A stretch of 64,000 nucleotides of DNA, taken from the NCBI RefSeq assembly GCF_035975855.1, contig NZ_CP109055.1:3534001-3598000 (forward strand). Reading direction: 5' to 3'. The notes below the pieces were generated by a model. It was not told the origin of the DNA and made no database searches. It saw only the letters and a list, made by a program, of their open reading frames with translations. Shown one piece after another: positions 17,451 to 26,886 of the stretch. The stretch is from Streptomyces sp. NBC_01304 (GTDB lineage: Bacteria; Actinomycetota; Actinomycetes; Streptomycetales; Streptomycetaceae). Numbering within the stretch: position 1 is the first letter of the stretch; every line of letters begins with the position of its first letter. The translations under genes were made by a program, and so were the position numbers.

Positions 17451-17598
17451 GTGTCCCAGCTCTCCCGATTCTCCCGTTTTTTCCTGCAGTTCCGCGACGT
17501 GAAAGATCCCGGGAAGACCCCATACATGCCCTGGCAGGCCCCCGGAAGGACGCCTTCACTCCCGGCATCCCGGCCGTACATAAAGGCGGCTTCAACGT

Positions 17599-17621
17599 GC
17601 AGGGCACCTACTATGCCCTGC
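17599..17621. promoter_or_regulatory. Perfect 8-bp inverted repeat in the eccB-eccE divergent region
   Basis: GCAGGGCA at 17599-17606 and TGCCCTGC at 17614-17621 are separated by 7 bp. The site lies between the divergent eccB and eccE transcripts, so a bound protein could control both. It could also act as an RNA hairpin. Confidence 0.45.
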
Positions 17622-17665
17622 CCCATGGGCCCCTCCGCCACCAGGTTCCTCACAGTTACGTATCC

Positions 17666-17824
17666 ATGACAGGTTCACCGTCCGGCCCCTGTGTCGCCCT
17701 GTCAGTCCCAGCGGGTACCGTGACGATCCAAACGACCAACGTGGGCACGATCACGGTGGACACGAAGGCCACCAACGTGGGCACGAGGGCCACCACTTCG
17801 CGAAAGGGACGTCCCGGGGGATGA
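17666..17824 (+). CDS. Possible Thr-rich mini-protein translationally coupled to eccE
   Basis: 52 residues from ATG 17666. The stop overlaps the eccE start (GGATGA at 17819-17824). Third positions are mainly G/C through the centre, and a TNVGT motif is repeated 12 codons apart, matching a 16-bp direct repeat (17735-17750 and 17771-17786). eccE itself lacks a spaced ribosome site, since the GGGGG directly abuts its ATG, which fits coupling to this frame. A regulatory leader or chance frame is the alternative. No function is proposed. Confidence 0.4.
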   Translation: MTGSPSGPCVALSVPAGTVTIQTTNVGTITVDTKATNVGTRATTSRKGRPGG

Positions 17825-19155
17825 GCAGCGCTACGAGCACTCGGCGCGGACGCCGCGCACCGCAGCAGCAAGGCCGCGGCCGTGGGCCCGTACAGCCTCC
17901 GGCCCCCGCACCGACCACCCCTGCCTCCGCGGCGCCCCGGACCCTGCCCCGTCCCGGCGGCATGGGCCCGCTGAGACTGCAGCAGCTCGTCCTCGTCGAG
18001 CTCGCCGCGGCGATCATGCTGGCCGCCTGGGTCACCGACAAGCGCTGGCTGCTCGCGCCCGCCGGCGCCGTCGCCGCGATCCTCGTGCTCCTGGCCATCC
18101 TGCGCCGGCACCACCGTCCGCTGCCCGAGTGGTTCGAGACCGCGCGTGCCCTCAAGCGACGTCAGCGCGAGGCCAAGCTGCCCGTGCCGCCCGGGACCGA
18201 TCCCATGCTGGCGCCGGCGGTGGAATGCGACCCGGCCCTGCGTACGTACTCGTTCGTGTCCCGTGACGACCGGTCGATCGGCATGATCGGGGACGGGTCC
18301 TTCCTGACGGCCGTGCTCTTCGTGCAGCCCGGGGACGAGCCGCTGCGTCCCGAGTTCGCGGGGCGGCAGCTGCCGCTCCAGCTGATCCAGGAGGCACTCG
18401 AGGTGGACGGCATCCAGCTCGCCTCCGCCCAGGTCGTCCAGCACACCCAGCCCGCGCCGGCGCCGCACCTGCCTCAGCAGTCGGTCGCCGCGCGCAGTTA
18501 CGCGCCCGTGCAGGCCGCCGCCGGATCGCCGGCCCTGCGCCTCACCTGGGTCGCGCTCAAGCTCGACCCCGAGCTGTGCCCGGAGGCCGTCGAGGCCCGG
18601 GGTGACGGCGTGCCCGGCGCACAGCGTGCGCTCCTTCGGGTGGCCGACCAGCTCGCCAGCCGCCTGGCCGGCGCCGGCTTCGAGGCGACGATCCTGGACG
18701 AGAGCGAGCTCGTGCAGGCCCTCGCCACGTCCGCGTGCCTCAACCCGCGGGCCAACGCCCAGCACCAGCCCGGGCAGGACGGCCGCCCCAGTCAGCGACG
18801 TACGGTCGAATCCGTCCGCAGCTGGCGCGTGGACGACCGTTGGCACACCACCTACTGGGTGTCCCGCTGGCCGCAGTTGGGTCAGGGCGGCGTGGCGCTC
18901 CCGCAGCTCGTCACGCAGTTCACCTCGCTGCCCGTGCTCGCCACGACCTTCAGCATGACCCTCGCGAAGGCGGGCAACCGCGGCATCTCGGTCACCGGGC
19001 ACGTCCGGATCACCGGCCGCGGTGACAATGAACTCGGCCAGGTCAGGCGCGAGTTGGAGCGCGCCGCGAGCGCCTCCAAGGTCGGCCTGGTGCGGCTCGA
19101 CAGGGAACAGGTTCCCGGTGCTCTCGCGACCCTGCCGCTCGGAGGTACCTACTGA
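17821..19155 (+). CDS. eccE: EccE, ESX membrane component
   Basis: 444 residues. A Pro/Ala/Arg-rich head (1-45) is followed by two adjacent transmembrane helices (about 53-72 and 76-92) and a large soluble domain, the EccE layout. EccE sits at the periphery of the ESX inner-membrane complex. ATG 17821 overlaps the stop of a small upstream frame and lacks its own spaced Shine-Dalgarno. Its stop overlaps the next gene's start (TGATG), so the two are co-translated. Sequence support comes from topology and from gene context; EccE is a fast-evolving family. Confidence 0.82.
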   Translation: MSSATSTRRGRRAPQQQGRGRGPVQPPAPAPTTPASAAPRTLPRPGGMGPLRLQQLVLVELAAAIMLAAWVTDKRWLLAPAGAVAAILVLLAILRRHHRPLPEWFETARALKRRQREAKLPVPPGTDPMLAPAVECDPALRTYSFVSRDDRSIGMIGDGSFLTAVLFVQPGDEPLRPEFAGRQLPLQLIQEALEVDGIQLASAQVVQHTQPAPAPHLPQQSVAARSYAPVQAAAGSPALRLTWVALKLDPELCPEAVEARGDGVPGAQRALLRVADQLASRLAGAGFEATILDESELVQALATSACLNPRANAQHQPGQDGRPSQRRTVESVRSWRVDDRWHTTYWVSRWPQLGQGGVALPQLVTQFTSLPVLATTFSMTLAKAGNRGISVTGHVRITGRGDNELGQVRRELERAASASKVGLVRLDREQVPGALATLPLGGTY

Positions 19156-20033
19156 TGTCCTACCCCACGCCGACCATGAACCCGGGCCAGCAGCAGCCTC
19201 AGCAGGGCCAGCAGTACGGCCAGCAGGGCCAGAACCCCGCCCGCAGGCCCGCGCACGTCGCCTCGCCGACGGACACCGGCATGATCCCGCTGCTCCAGCA
19301 GCCGGAGCCGCAGCAGCCACAGCAACGCCGCATCTTCAGCCCGGGCTTCGGCCTGCGCGGCCCCCGGCGCAACCGCCATGTCGTGTCCGCCGAGGAAGTG
19401 GCCGCGATCAGCATGCCGATCGGCGACGACGGCGTGATCATCGGGACGGACACGGAATCACAGCCCGCGGTCCTCGGCCTCGCCCGCCCCACTCCCTTCG
19501 ACGTCGTCGTCGTGGGCGGCCTCTGGTTCGCCCAGGTGCTCGCGCTGCGCGCGGCCGCGACCGGCGCGCGCGTGGCCGTCGAGACGGGCCGTCCACAGGT
19601 GTGGACGCAGCTCGCCCAGGCGGCCGGCGGCGGTCAGCAGTGTGTGACCGTGTACCCCGTGGGGCGGGTTCCCGCGCAGGGTCCGTCCGTGTCGAGTCCC
19701 GTCGTCCTGATTCGTGACTGTGGTGTACGTCCCCCGCGCGGGCGGGTGACGTCGCTGCCCTGGCAGTCCGTCGTGACCGTGCTGCCGTACGTCGGCGAGC
19801 ACGCGCCGCGCTGGCTGGCGCAGGCCCAGCTGGTGGGCATCCAGCGGATCTCGCCGCAGGAGACCGAGGTCGTACGCGAGACCCTGGGCATCCCCGCCGA
19901 GCATCTGCAGCTCCTTCCGACCCTGTCGGACAACGTCGCACTGTGGTGCACCCGCAAGCACCGCAAGTTCGTGATGACGGAGCCGACGGACGCGGAGACC
20001 GGGCTGCTCGGTGTGGCCCGCCGCATGGACTGA
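19155..20033 (+). CDS. Conserved ESX-locus protein of unknown function
   Basis: 292 residues. The Pro/Gln-rich head (1-60) is followed by a domain with alternating hydrophobic strands (for example FDVVVVGGLW and VVLIRDCGV), suggesting an alpha/beta fold, but no P-loop or other cofactor motif is clear. No signal peptide or transmembrane helix is seen, so it is probably cytoplasmic. Its start overlaps the eccE stop, which implies stoichiometric synthesis with EccE. It may be a chaperone or assembly factor of the secretion machine; that is inference from position. Confidence 0.78.
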   Translation: MSYPTPTMNPGQQQPQQGQQYGQQGQNPARRPAHVASPTDTGMIPLLQQPEPQQPQQRRIFSPGFGLRGPRRNRHVVSAEEVAAISMPIGDDGVIIGTDTESQPAVLGLARPTPFDVVVVGGLWFAQVLALRAAATGARVAVETGRPQVWTQLAQAAGGGQQCVTVYPVGRVPAQGPSVSSPVVLIRDCGVRPPRGRVTSLPWQSVVTVLPYVGEHAPRWLAQAQLVGIQRISPQETEVVRETLGIPAEHLQLLPTLSDNVALWCTRKHRKFVMTEPTDAETGLLGVARRMD

Positions 20034-20240
20034 GCAATTCCGCTACGGGTACGCGTACCGGTGCGTCGGCGGGAACGGTCAGCGGCCGGCGTCACTTTTC
20101 CGTACCGGGGTGCGAAAGATTAGGCTCAGCGGTGATGCGGTGAACGCCGCGGGCCGGGGGGACGCGGGGGACGCGCCAGCCCGGCAGACCGACCGCGACG
20201 AAAACGCATTAAGCAGCAGTTGCTGACCAGGAGGCAAGCA

Positions 20241-23231
20241 GTGAACAGGGATCGGTCCGAGTACCGCGGCGGCCAGTCCCCTGACGGGGACGACCGTGAG
20301 CTCGACCTCACGGGCGAGTTCGAAATCGTCTACGAGCCTCCTGCCTGGTACGACCAGAGCTCACAGGGTGGCTCCGGCCAGTGGGACACGGGGCAGGCGT
20401 CCGCGCCACCGCCGACCGGCCCGCCGCTCGGTCCGCCCGGGGGTACGCCGGCGGGTCCGCCCGCGCAGCCTCAGCAGCCTTACGCTCCCCCCGCCGCCGA
20501 GCCCCAGCAGCAGTACACGCCCGCGCCGGCCCAGAGCCAGCCACCCACGCCCGCGCCCGCGCCCGCTCCGGCACATCCGCAGGAGCACCAGGCCGTGGCG
20601 CCGCCCGTGGCCGGGCAGGGCGGGACCGGGGGTTACGGCTTCCCGCAGCAGCAGGCCGCGCCCAGCACGCCGGAGCCGGTGCAGCACACCTCCGGTGGGT
20701 ACGGCTACCCGCAGCAGCAGGCCGCGCCGAGTGCACCCGAGCCCGTCCAGGACACCTCCGGTGGGTACGGCTACCCGCAGCAGCAGGCCGCACCCGCCGC
20801 TCCTCCTGCCGCGCCCGCGCCCGCCACGGCTGCACCGGCCGCGCCCGGCTTCCCGGTGCTGCGTCCGCTGGACGACGACTCCGCGAGCGCGGCGACGGCC
20901 CCGGCTCCGGCCGAGGAACCGGCTCCGGCCGCTCAGCCCGAAGCCGAAGTGCCCGAGCAGCAGAGCAGCGACGAGCCGGTCGCACCGCTGAACTACGCAG
21001 CGGCCGACGCCGAGGCCGCTCGCCTCTTCGGCGGCGACGACGATGACGATGACGACGAGGTGGCGGAGCAGGCGGAGGCCAACACCGACGCCACTGTCAC
21101 CGGCGAATCCGGCGAATCCGGCGACGTAGCGAGCGAGTCGGCCACCACGGAGCACGAGGAGGAGGCCGCAGGGGTCAACTCCCCTGTCGCGGCGGACGGT
21201 TCGGCCGAGCCCGTCGCTCCCGCCGGGCCCGTTGCCCCCGTCGCCACCGACCCGCAGGCCGTCGCGCCCCAGCTCCCGCCGCTCCCCCAGGGCTACCAGC
21301 CCGACCCCTCTCAGGCCCAGCCCGGCGGTTACGGCTACCCCCAGCAGGGGGCCCAGCCCCAGCAGGCCCAGCCCCAGCAGCAGACCCCGCCGCCCGGCTC
21401 CTTCGGACCGGCCCAGCCGCTGCCGCCCGCCCAGCAGGGACAGCAAGGACTGCAGGGACAGCCCGGCCAGCCGCAGGCCCAGCCCCAGCACCCGATGCAG
21501 GGCCAGGGCTACCCGCAGCAGGCCCCGGCCGCGCAGCCCCAGCAGGCACCGCAGCAGCCGCAGGCCCCCCAGGCCGGGCAGCCTCAGCACCCGCAGGCCC
21601 CGGCCGGCTACGGCTACCCCCAGACCGCTCCCGGCCAGCCCGGCTACGGCTACCCGCACCCCGCGCAGCCCGTCCCGCCGCAGCAGGCCCAGCCGGCCCA
21701 GCAGTACCCGGGTCAGCAGCCTCACCCCGGCCAGCAGCCGCCCGCCCAGCCGATGCCGCAGCAGCAGGCCCAGCCTCAGCAGCAGCCCCCGCAGGCCGCC
21801 CCGCAGCAGCATCAGCAGCCCTACCAGCCGCAGCAAGCTCCGCAGCAACAGCAGCCGCAGCAGTACCAGGCACCCCAGCCCCAACAGCAGCAGCCTCAGC
21901 AGCAGCCGCCCCAGCAGCCCAACGCCCCCCAGGCGCAGGGTGGTTGGTCCGCGCCCACCGGCCCCGGTCAGGCCGGCCCCGGCGCCCAGGCCCCGCAGCA
22001 GCAGGCCGCCCCGGGGACCCCGCTCGGTTACAACGCGGCCGTGGAGCTCAGCTCCGACCGGCTGCTGCGCAACCAGCCCAAGACCCGGAAGAACAACCAG
22101 GGCCCGTCCCGCTTCAAGCCCGGCGCCAAGAAGGAAGAGGCCGAGCGGCAGCGCAAGCTGGAGCTGATCCGTACGCCGGTGATGTCCTGCTACCGCATCG
22201 CGGTGATCAGCCTCAAGGGCGGCGTCGGCAAGACGACGACCACGATGTCCCTTGGTGCCACGCTCGCCTCCGAGCGCCAGGACAAGATCCTCGCGATCGA
22301 CGCCAACCCGGACGCCGGCACGCTCGGCCGCCGTGTGCGGCGTGAGACGGGTGCGACCATCCGTGACCTGGTGCAGGCGATTCCGCAGCTCAACAGCTAT
22401 ATGGACATCCGGCGTTACACGTCGCAGGCGCCGTCCGGGCTCGAGATCATCGCCAATGACGTGGACCCGGCGGTCTCCACGACGTTCAACGACCAGGACT
22501 ACCGCAGCGCGCTCGACGTGCTCGGCCGCCAGTACCCGATCATCCTCACCGACTCGGGTACCGGTCTGCTCTACAGCGCGATGCGCGGAGTGCTCGACCT
22601 GGCCGACCAGTTGATCATCATCTCGACCCCGTCCGTGGACGGTGCGAGCTCCGCCTCGACGACGCTGGACTGGCTCTCCGCGCACGGCTTCGCGGACCTG
22701 GTGCAGCGGTCGATCACCGTGATCTCCGGGGTGCGCGAGACCGGCAAGATGATCAAGGTGGACGACATCGTCGCCCACTTCGAGACCCGCTGCCGCGCGG
22801 TCCAGGTGGTGCCGTTCGACGAGCACCTCGCGGCCGGCGCCGAGGTCGACCTGAACATGATGCGGCCCAAGACCCGCGAGGCGTACTTCAACCTCTCGGC
22901 ACTGGTGGCCGAGGACATCGTGCGTGTCCAGCAGGGCCAGGGCTTCGGCCAGCAGCCGCAGCAGGCGCCCCAGCAGCAGCCGCAGCAGGGGTACGCACCC
23001 CAGCAGGGCCAGCAGGGTCACCCGGGCCAGCAGCCCCCGCAGCAGCAGGGTTACGCCCAGCCGCCGCAGGGCCAGGGCTGGCAGCAGCAACAGCCGCCGC
23101 AGCAGGGTCAGCCCCCGCAGGGTCAGGGGTGGCAGCAGCAGCCCCAGCCGCCGCAGGGTCAGGGCCAGCCGGCTCAGCCTCAGCAGCAGCAGCAGCCCGG
23201 GAGCGTACCGCCGGGGTGGACCCAGCAGTAA
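20241..23231 (+). CDS. EspI-like MinD/ParA-fold ATPase with Pro/Gln-rich tails
   Basis: 996 residues from GTG 20241 behind a full AGGAGG at seven bases; the frame is open a little further upstream. Residues 1 to about 600 are Pro/Gln/Ala-rich with a 22-residue [13 protein letters not shown] repeat and an acidic patch (about 265-275, DDDDDDE). The ATPase domain spans about 645-900 and has a deviant Walker A KGGVGKTT (659-666) and a DSGTG-type motif. The last 95 residues are Gln/Pro-rich again. This matches EspI (Rv3876 in ESX-1) in architecture: a disordered Pro-rich head and a MinD-like ATPase that in mycobacteria tunes secretion to ATP level. A role in cell-pole positioning is an alternative. 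Confidence 0.85.
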   Translation: MNRDRSEYRGGQSPDGDDRELDLTGEFEIVYEPPAWYDQSSQGGSGQWDTGQASAPPPTGPPLGPPGGTPAGPPAQPQQPYAPPAAEPQQQYTPAPAQSQPPTPAPAPAPAHPQEHQAVAPPVAGQGGTGGYGFPQQQAAPSTPEPVQHTSGGYGYPQQQAAPSAPEPVQDTSGGYGYPQQQAAPAAPPAAPAPATAAPAAPGFPVLRPLDDDSASAATAPAPAEEPAPAAQPEAEVPEQQSSDEPVAPLNYAAADAEAARLFGGDDDDDDDEVAEQAEANTDATVTGESGESGDVASESATTEHEEEAAGVNSPVAADGSAEPVAPAGPVAPVATDPQAVAPQLPPLPQGYQPDPSQAQPGGYGYPQQGAQPQQAQPQQQTPPPGSFGPAQPLPPAQQGQQGLQGQPGQPQAQPQHPMQGQGYPQQAPAAQPQQAPQQPQAPQAGQPQHPQAPAGYGYPQTAPGQPGYGYPHPAQPVPPQQAQPAQQYPGQQPHPGQQPPAQPMPQQQAQPQQQPPQAAPQQHQQPYQPQQAPQQQQPQQYQAPQPQQQQPQQQPPQQPNAPQAQGGWSAPTGPGQAGPGAQAPQQQAAPGTPLGYNAAVELSSDRLLRNQPKTRKNNQGPSRFKPGAKKEEAERQRKLELIRTPVMSCYRIAVISLKGGVGKTTTTMSLGATLASERQDKILAIDANPDAGTLGRRVRRETGATIRDLVQAIPQLNSYMDIRRYTSQAPSGLEIIANDVDPAVSTTFNDQDYRSALDVLGRQYPIILTDSGTGLLYSAMRGVLDLADQLIIISTPSVDGASSASTTLDWLSAHGFADLVQRSITVISGVRETGKMIKVDDIVAHFETRCRAVQVVPFDEHLAAGAEVDLNMMRPKTREAYFNLSALVAEDIVRVQQGQGFGQQPQQAPQQQPQQGYAPQQGQQGHPGQQPPQQQGYAQPPQGQGWQQQQPPQQGQPPQGQGWQQQPQPPQGQGQPAQPQQQQQPGSVPPGWTQQ
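20628..20804 (+). repeat. 66-bp coding repeat (22 residues) in the EspI-like gene
   Basis: Two full units and a partial third of [17 protein letters not shown]... start at 20628. The period is 66 bp and in frame, so copy number can vary without frameshift. Confidence 0.85.
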
Positions 23232-23258
23232 CAGAGCCAGCAGTAACCCCAGCCCACA

Positions 23259-23297
23259 CGAAGGGGGTTGACGCCATATCGGCGCCAACCCCCTTCG
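23259..23297. terminator. Strong hairpin between the EspI-like gene and the DUF397 gene
   Basis: A 17-bp stem (CGAAGGGGGTTG..., one mismatch) closes a 5-nt loop, 28 bp after the EspI-like stop. It lies between convergent genes and can act on both strands. Confidence 0.85.
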
Positions 23298-23298
23298 G

Positions 23299-23329
23299 CA
23301 TGCGTACGCCGTCGGCGTGCGTACGCATG
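23299..23329. terminator. Second hairpin next to the DUF397 stop
   Basis: CATGCGTACGC at 23299-23309 pairs perfectly with GCGTACGCATG at 23319-23329. It begins one base after the preceding hairpin and ends just before the minus-strand stop at 23331. A tandem terminator for the minus-strand gene is the likely role. Confidence 0.6.
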
Positions 23330-23330
23330 A

Positions 23331-23561
23331 TCAGCGCAGGTCGAACTCCCCGTCCCGCGCCCCGAGTACGAACGCACGCCACTCCGCCTCCGTGTAGCGC
23401 AGCACCACCTCGGGCTCCTTGGAGTTGCGCATCGCGACGGCGCCGCCGTCCAGATAGGCGATCTCGACCTTCTCGTCCTCGGGCCCACCTGGGGCGCTGT
23501 GCCACTCGGCGCCGCTGATGTCCATGGCGTACAGCTCGGCCTTCTCCTGCTCGGTCGACAT
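23331..23561 (-). CDS. DUF397 family small protein
   Basis: 76 residues from ATG 23561 (GGAG upstream); an extension to 23597 lacks a site. It has the DUF397 features: a W-H-S-A near the start, V-A-M-R-N-S/D-K strand, and W-x-A-F-V-x-G-A near the end. In Streptomyces DUF397 genes usually sit directly beside an XRE-type helix-turn-helix regulator gene whose product they bind; the BldB group is related. No such regulator is adjacent here. The gene is convergent with the ESX locus and insulated by two hairpins. Confidence 0.85.
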   Translation of the reverse strand: MSTEQEKAELYAMDISGAEWHSAPGGPEDEKVEIAYLDGGAVAMRNSKEPEVVLRYTEAEWRAFVLGARDGEFDLR

Positions 23562-23721
23562 CGGGACCACTCCGTTCCACTGGCTGTCGGGCTGCAAGGA
23601 CTCTACCGCCGCCAGCCTCTCGGCAGGTGTCCTTCAAAGGGCTAGACCAATGAGGGAAGAAACCTTCAACTGCCCTGATCTTTCCGGGCGTTCCCGCAGG
23701 CCACGAGGGGTGAACTCGTCG

Positions 23722-23751
23722 TTGACATGTTTAGACCACCGCTGGTAGACA
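23722..23751 (+). promoter_or_regulatory. Promoter of the peptide ABC operon
   Basis: A -35 TTGACA (23722-23727) and a -10 TAGACA (23746-23751) are spaced by 18 bp. This is a good match to the HrdB-type consensus, 61 bp before the binding-protein ATG. Confidence 0.65.
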
Positions 23752-23812
23752 CACTCCTCATTCAGCGAGCTGTTCCGAGCCATTGCGAGCGATGACGCGA
23801 GGTCACGACCCC

Positions 23813-25729
23813 ATGGACACCAGAGATCAGCAAGACCGCACCACCAGAGTTCCCCGAACCACCCGCCGCCGAGCGCGAGTTCTGCTCGCTTCCGGCGCGG
23901 CGGCCTTCGCACTCACCGCGGGCCTCGTCGCACCGCAGCTTGCCCAGGCGGAAGCGCAGGCGGAACCGGCGGCCCAGGCGCCCGCCCAGAAGCAGGCAGC
24001 GGCCAAGAAGACCCTGACCGTCGCGGTCTCCCAGAGCGTCGACTCACTCAGCCCGTTCCTCGCCCAGCGCCTGGTCAGCACCAGCATCCACCGGCTGATG
24101 TACGAGTACCTGACCAACTACGACGCCAAGAACAACAAGGTCATCCCCGGTTTCGCCACCGAGTGGAAGCCCTCGGCCGACAAGCTGACCTGGACGTACA
24201 AGATCCGGGACGACTCGAAGTGGTCGGACGGCAAGCCCGCCACCGCCAAGGACGCGGCCTTCACCTTCAACAAGATGATGACGGACGAGGGCGCGGCCAC
24301 CAGCAACGGCAGCTTCGTCGCCAACTTCAAGAAGGTGACCGCCCCGAGCCCCACCGAGCTGGTCGTCGAGCTCAAGGAACCGCAGGCCACGATGGCCTCC
24401 CTCGACATCCCGATCGTGCCCGAGCACATCTGGAAGGACGTCAAGGACTACTCGAAGTTCAACAACGACGAGACGTTCCCGATCGTCGGCAACGGCCCGT
24501 TCAAGCTGACCGAGTACAAGACGGACCAGTACGTGAAGCTCGAGGCCAACAAGAGCTTCTGGCGCGGGGCGCCGAAGTTCGACGAGCTGGTCTTCAAGAC
24601 GTACAAGGACCAGGACGCGGCCGTCGCGGCTCTCAAGAAGGGCGAGGTGTCCTTCGTCGCGGGCTCGCCCGCGCTGACGCCCGCGCAGGCCGCGAGCCTC
24701 GATGGCCAGCCGAACATCAAGGTCAACGAGGGCCCCGGCCGGCGCTTCTTCGCCCTGGCCACCAACCCGGGCGCGCAGACCAAGGACGGCAAGAAGTTCG
24801 GCGACGGCCACCCGGCGCTGCTCGACCAGAAGGTGCGCCAGGCACTCTTCCTCTCCATCGACCGCAAGACCATCGTGGAGAAGGTCTTCCAGGACCACGC
24901 GGTCGAGGGCGAGGGCTACATTCCGCCGCGCTTCGGGTCGTACTTCTGGAAGCCGTCCGACAGTCAGAAGCTGAGTTACGACCCCGAGCGGGCGGCCAAG
25001 CTGCTCGACGAGGCGGGCTACGAGCTGAAGGACGGCAAGCGCGTCGGCAAGGACGGCAAGGCCCTGGACTTCCGCATCCTGTGCCACGCCACCGACCCGA
25101 ATGACAAGGCCATCGGCAAGTACCTCAAGGAGTGGTGGGGCAAGCTCGGCATCGGCCTCAAGGTCAACTGCCTCGACGACGTCTCGGTGCCCTGGTACGC
25201 GGGTGAGTACGACCTCGCCTTCGACGGCTGGTCGGTCAACCCCGACCCGGACTTCGTCCTCGGCATCCACACCTGCGCCGCGCTGCCGGCCAAGGCGAAG
25301 GCGAGCGCCGCCACCGACAACTTCATCTGCGACAAGAAGTACGACGACCTCTACAAGAAGCAGCTCGCCGAGTACGACCCGGCCAAGCGCGCCGACCTCG
25401 TCAAGCAGATGCAGTCGTGGCTGTACGACTCGGGCTACATGAACGTCATCGCGTACCCGAACGCGGTGGAGGCGTACCGCACCGACCAGATCGCGTCGAT
25501 CACGACGATGCCCGAGAAGTCCGGCAACATCTACGGCCAGGACGGGTACTGGAGTTGGTGGTCGGCGGTTCCGGCCGGCAGCGACGGCAAGGGCAACGCC
25601 GCAGCGGACAGCGACGACTCGAGCTCGGCCGGCGTGGTCATCGGGATCGCGATCGGGGTGATCGTGCTCGTGGGCGCCGGGGTGCTGGTCACGCTGCGTC
25701 GACGCCGTACGGCTGAAGACCGTGAGTAA
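23813..25729 (+). CDS. Family-5 ABC solute-binding protein with C-terminal membrane anchor
   Basis: 638 residues from ATG 23813; ATG 23792 is an alternative start. A Tat-like Arg-rich signal (TTRRRARVLLASG) is present and no lipobox is seen. The SBP_bac_5 (DppA/OppA) domain runs from about 65 to 590 and includes YEYLTNYD and a FDGWSVNPDPD region. Then a Ser/Asp-rich linker leads to one transmembrane helix (about 603-626) and an Arg-rich tail. Most Gram-positive binding proteins are lipid-anchored; here the tail helix probably serves that purpose. It is the first gene of the ABC operon and binds peptides or similar ligands. Confidence 0.9.
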   Translation: MDTRDQQDRTTRVPRTTRRRARVLLASGAAAFALTAGLVAPQLAQAEAQAEPAAQAPAQKQAAAKKTLTVAVSQSVDSLSPFLAQRLVSTSIHRLMYEYLTNYDAKNNKVIPGFATEWKPSADKLTWTYKIRDDSKWSDGKPATAKDAAFTFNKMMTDEGAATSNGSFVANFKKVTAPSPTELVVELKEPQATMASLDIPIVPEHIWKDVKDYSKFNNDETFPIVGNGPFKLTEYKTDQYVKLEANKSFWRGAPKFDELVFKTYKDQDAAVAALKKGEVSFVAGSPALTPAQAASLDGQPNIKVNEGPGRRFFALATNPGAQTKDGKKFGDGHPALLDQKVRQALFLSIDRKTIVEKVFQDHAVEGEGYIPPRFGSYFWKPSDSQKLSYDPERAAKLLDEAGYELKDGKRVGKDGKALDFRILCHATDPNDKAIGKYLKEWWGKLGIGLKVNCLDDVSVPWYAGEYDLAFDGWSVNPDPDFVLGIHTCAALPAKAKASAATDNFICDKKYDDLYKKQLAEYDPAKRADLVKQMQSWLYDSGYMNVIAYPNAVEAYRTDQIASITTMPEKSGNIYGQDGYWSWWSAVPAGSDGKGNAAADSDDSSSAGVVIGIAIGVIVLVGAGVLVTLRRRRTAEDRE

Positions 25730-25809
25730 CGCGAAACATTTGGCCCCTCACGCGTAGTCATCAATGTGTAGGCGAAGACAACGGACGCACGAGTGACGAG
25801 AGTTCGCAC

Positions 25810-26886
25810 ATGACAGCTGAGAGCACTCCGGGGCTCGTGCACAGCGCGGAAGCCGACGGCCCGGTGAAGGCCGGGCCGTCGGCCGCGCACGGTCCACGGG
25901 CGCGCAACGCCAAGGCCTATCTGCGGTACGCGGCGGGGAAGATCGTGGGAGCGGCCGTCTCGCTCTTCGCCGTCCTCGTCACCAGCTTCTTCCTCTTCCG
26001 GCTGATCCCGAGCGACCCGGTCAAGCACATGACCGGCGGCCGCGCCGTCTCGAGCGAGCAACTCGAGGCGCTGCGGAGGCAGTTCGGGCTCGACCAACCC
26101 ATGTGGCAGCAGTTCACGGACTATGTGGGCGATGCGCTGACGGGTGACTTCGGCCGCTCGTACCAGTTCCACGCGCCCGTCACCGACAAGATCGCCGAGG
26201 CGCTGCCCGCGACGCTGCTGCTCACCGGCACGGCGTACGTCCTGTTCACCGCGCTCGGCATCTGGCTCGGCACCCGGTCGGCCTGGCGCAGCGGCAGCAA
26301 GGGCGACCGCTTCCACAGCGCCCTCGCGCTGACGCTGTACTCGGTACCGGCGTTCTGGCTCGGGCTGCTGCTGATCATCGTCTTCTCGGTCGGTCTCGGG
26401 CCGATCCCGGGCATGTTCCCGACCGGCGGCCTCGAATCCGGCGGGGAGAGCGGATTCGCGTACGTCACCGACGTGGCGCACCACATGATCCTGCCGGTGA
26501 TCACGCTGGTCGCGGTCGGCTATGCCCAGACGCTGCTCGTCATGCGGTCCTCGCTGCTCGACGAGATGGGCAGCGACTATCTGACGACGGCCCGCGCGAA
26601 GGGCCTCAGGGACGATGTCGTACGCCGCCGCCATGCCGTGCCCAACGCACTGCTGCCCACCTTCACCCTGATGTTCGTGAACCTCGGGCATGTGGTGGCG
26701 GGGCAGATCCTGGTCGAGACGGTGTTCTCCTGGCCGGGGCTCGGAGGTCTCTTCTACGAGGCGCTCAGCGGCCCCGACCTGCCGCTGGTCCAGGGCCTGT
26801 TCTTCGTCTTCGCCGCGGCGGTGATCCTGGCGAACACCCTCGCCGACATGCTGTATCCGCTGCTCGATCCCCGGGTGGGCCGATGA
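25810..26886 (+). CDS. Peptide/nickel ABC transporter permease, DppB type
   Basis: 358 residues. After a cytoplasmic tail of about 40 residues there are six predicted transmembrane helices. The EAA-type loop (near residues 255-285, YLTTARAKGL) contacts the ATPase. The N-terminal tail contains FFLFRLIPSDP, the usual DppB opening. It overlaps the next permease gene (ATGA). Forms the membrane channel with the downstream DppC-type subunit. Confidence 0.93.
   Translation: MTAESTPGLVHSAEADGPVKAGPSAAHGPRARNAKAYLRYAAGKIVGAAVSLFAVLVTSFFLFRLIPSDPVKHMTGGRAVSSEQLEALRRQFGLDQPMWQQFTDYVGDALTGDFGRSYQFHAPVTDKIAEALPATLLLTGTAYVLFTALGIWLGTRSAWRSGSKGDRFHSALALTLYSVPAFWLGLLLIIVFSVGLGPIPGMFPTGGLESGGESGFAYVTDVAHHMILPVITLVAVGYAQTLLVMRSSLLDEMGSDYLTTARAKGLRDDVVRRRHAVPNALLPTFTLMFVNLGHVVAGQILVETVFSWPGLGGLFYEALSGPDLPLVQGLFFVFAAAVILANTLADMLYPLLDPRVGR

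Noticed and set aside
17444..17665. N-terminal extension of the mini-ORF before eccE
   Set aside because: Upstream of ATG 17666 the frame overlaps the eccB start and its promoter region, with no ribosome site; only the part from 17666 has coding-like third positions.
20361..23288. Long antisense reading frame (975 residues) opposite the EspI-like gene
   Set aside because: It mirrors the Pro/Gln codons of the sense gene, is Leu/Arg/Gly-rich, and has no ribosome site or domain. High-GC shadows of this kind are common.
23299..23329. Site-specific recombination site at the GCATGCGTACGC palindrome
   Set aside because: Position directly after a stop and beside another hairpin favours a terminator; similar GCGTACGC words appear elsewhere in the window.
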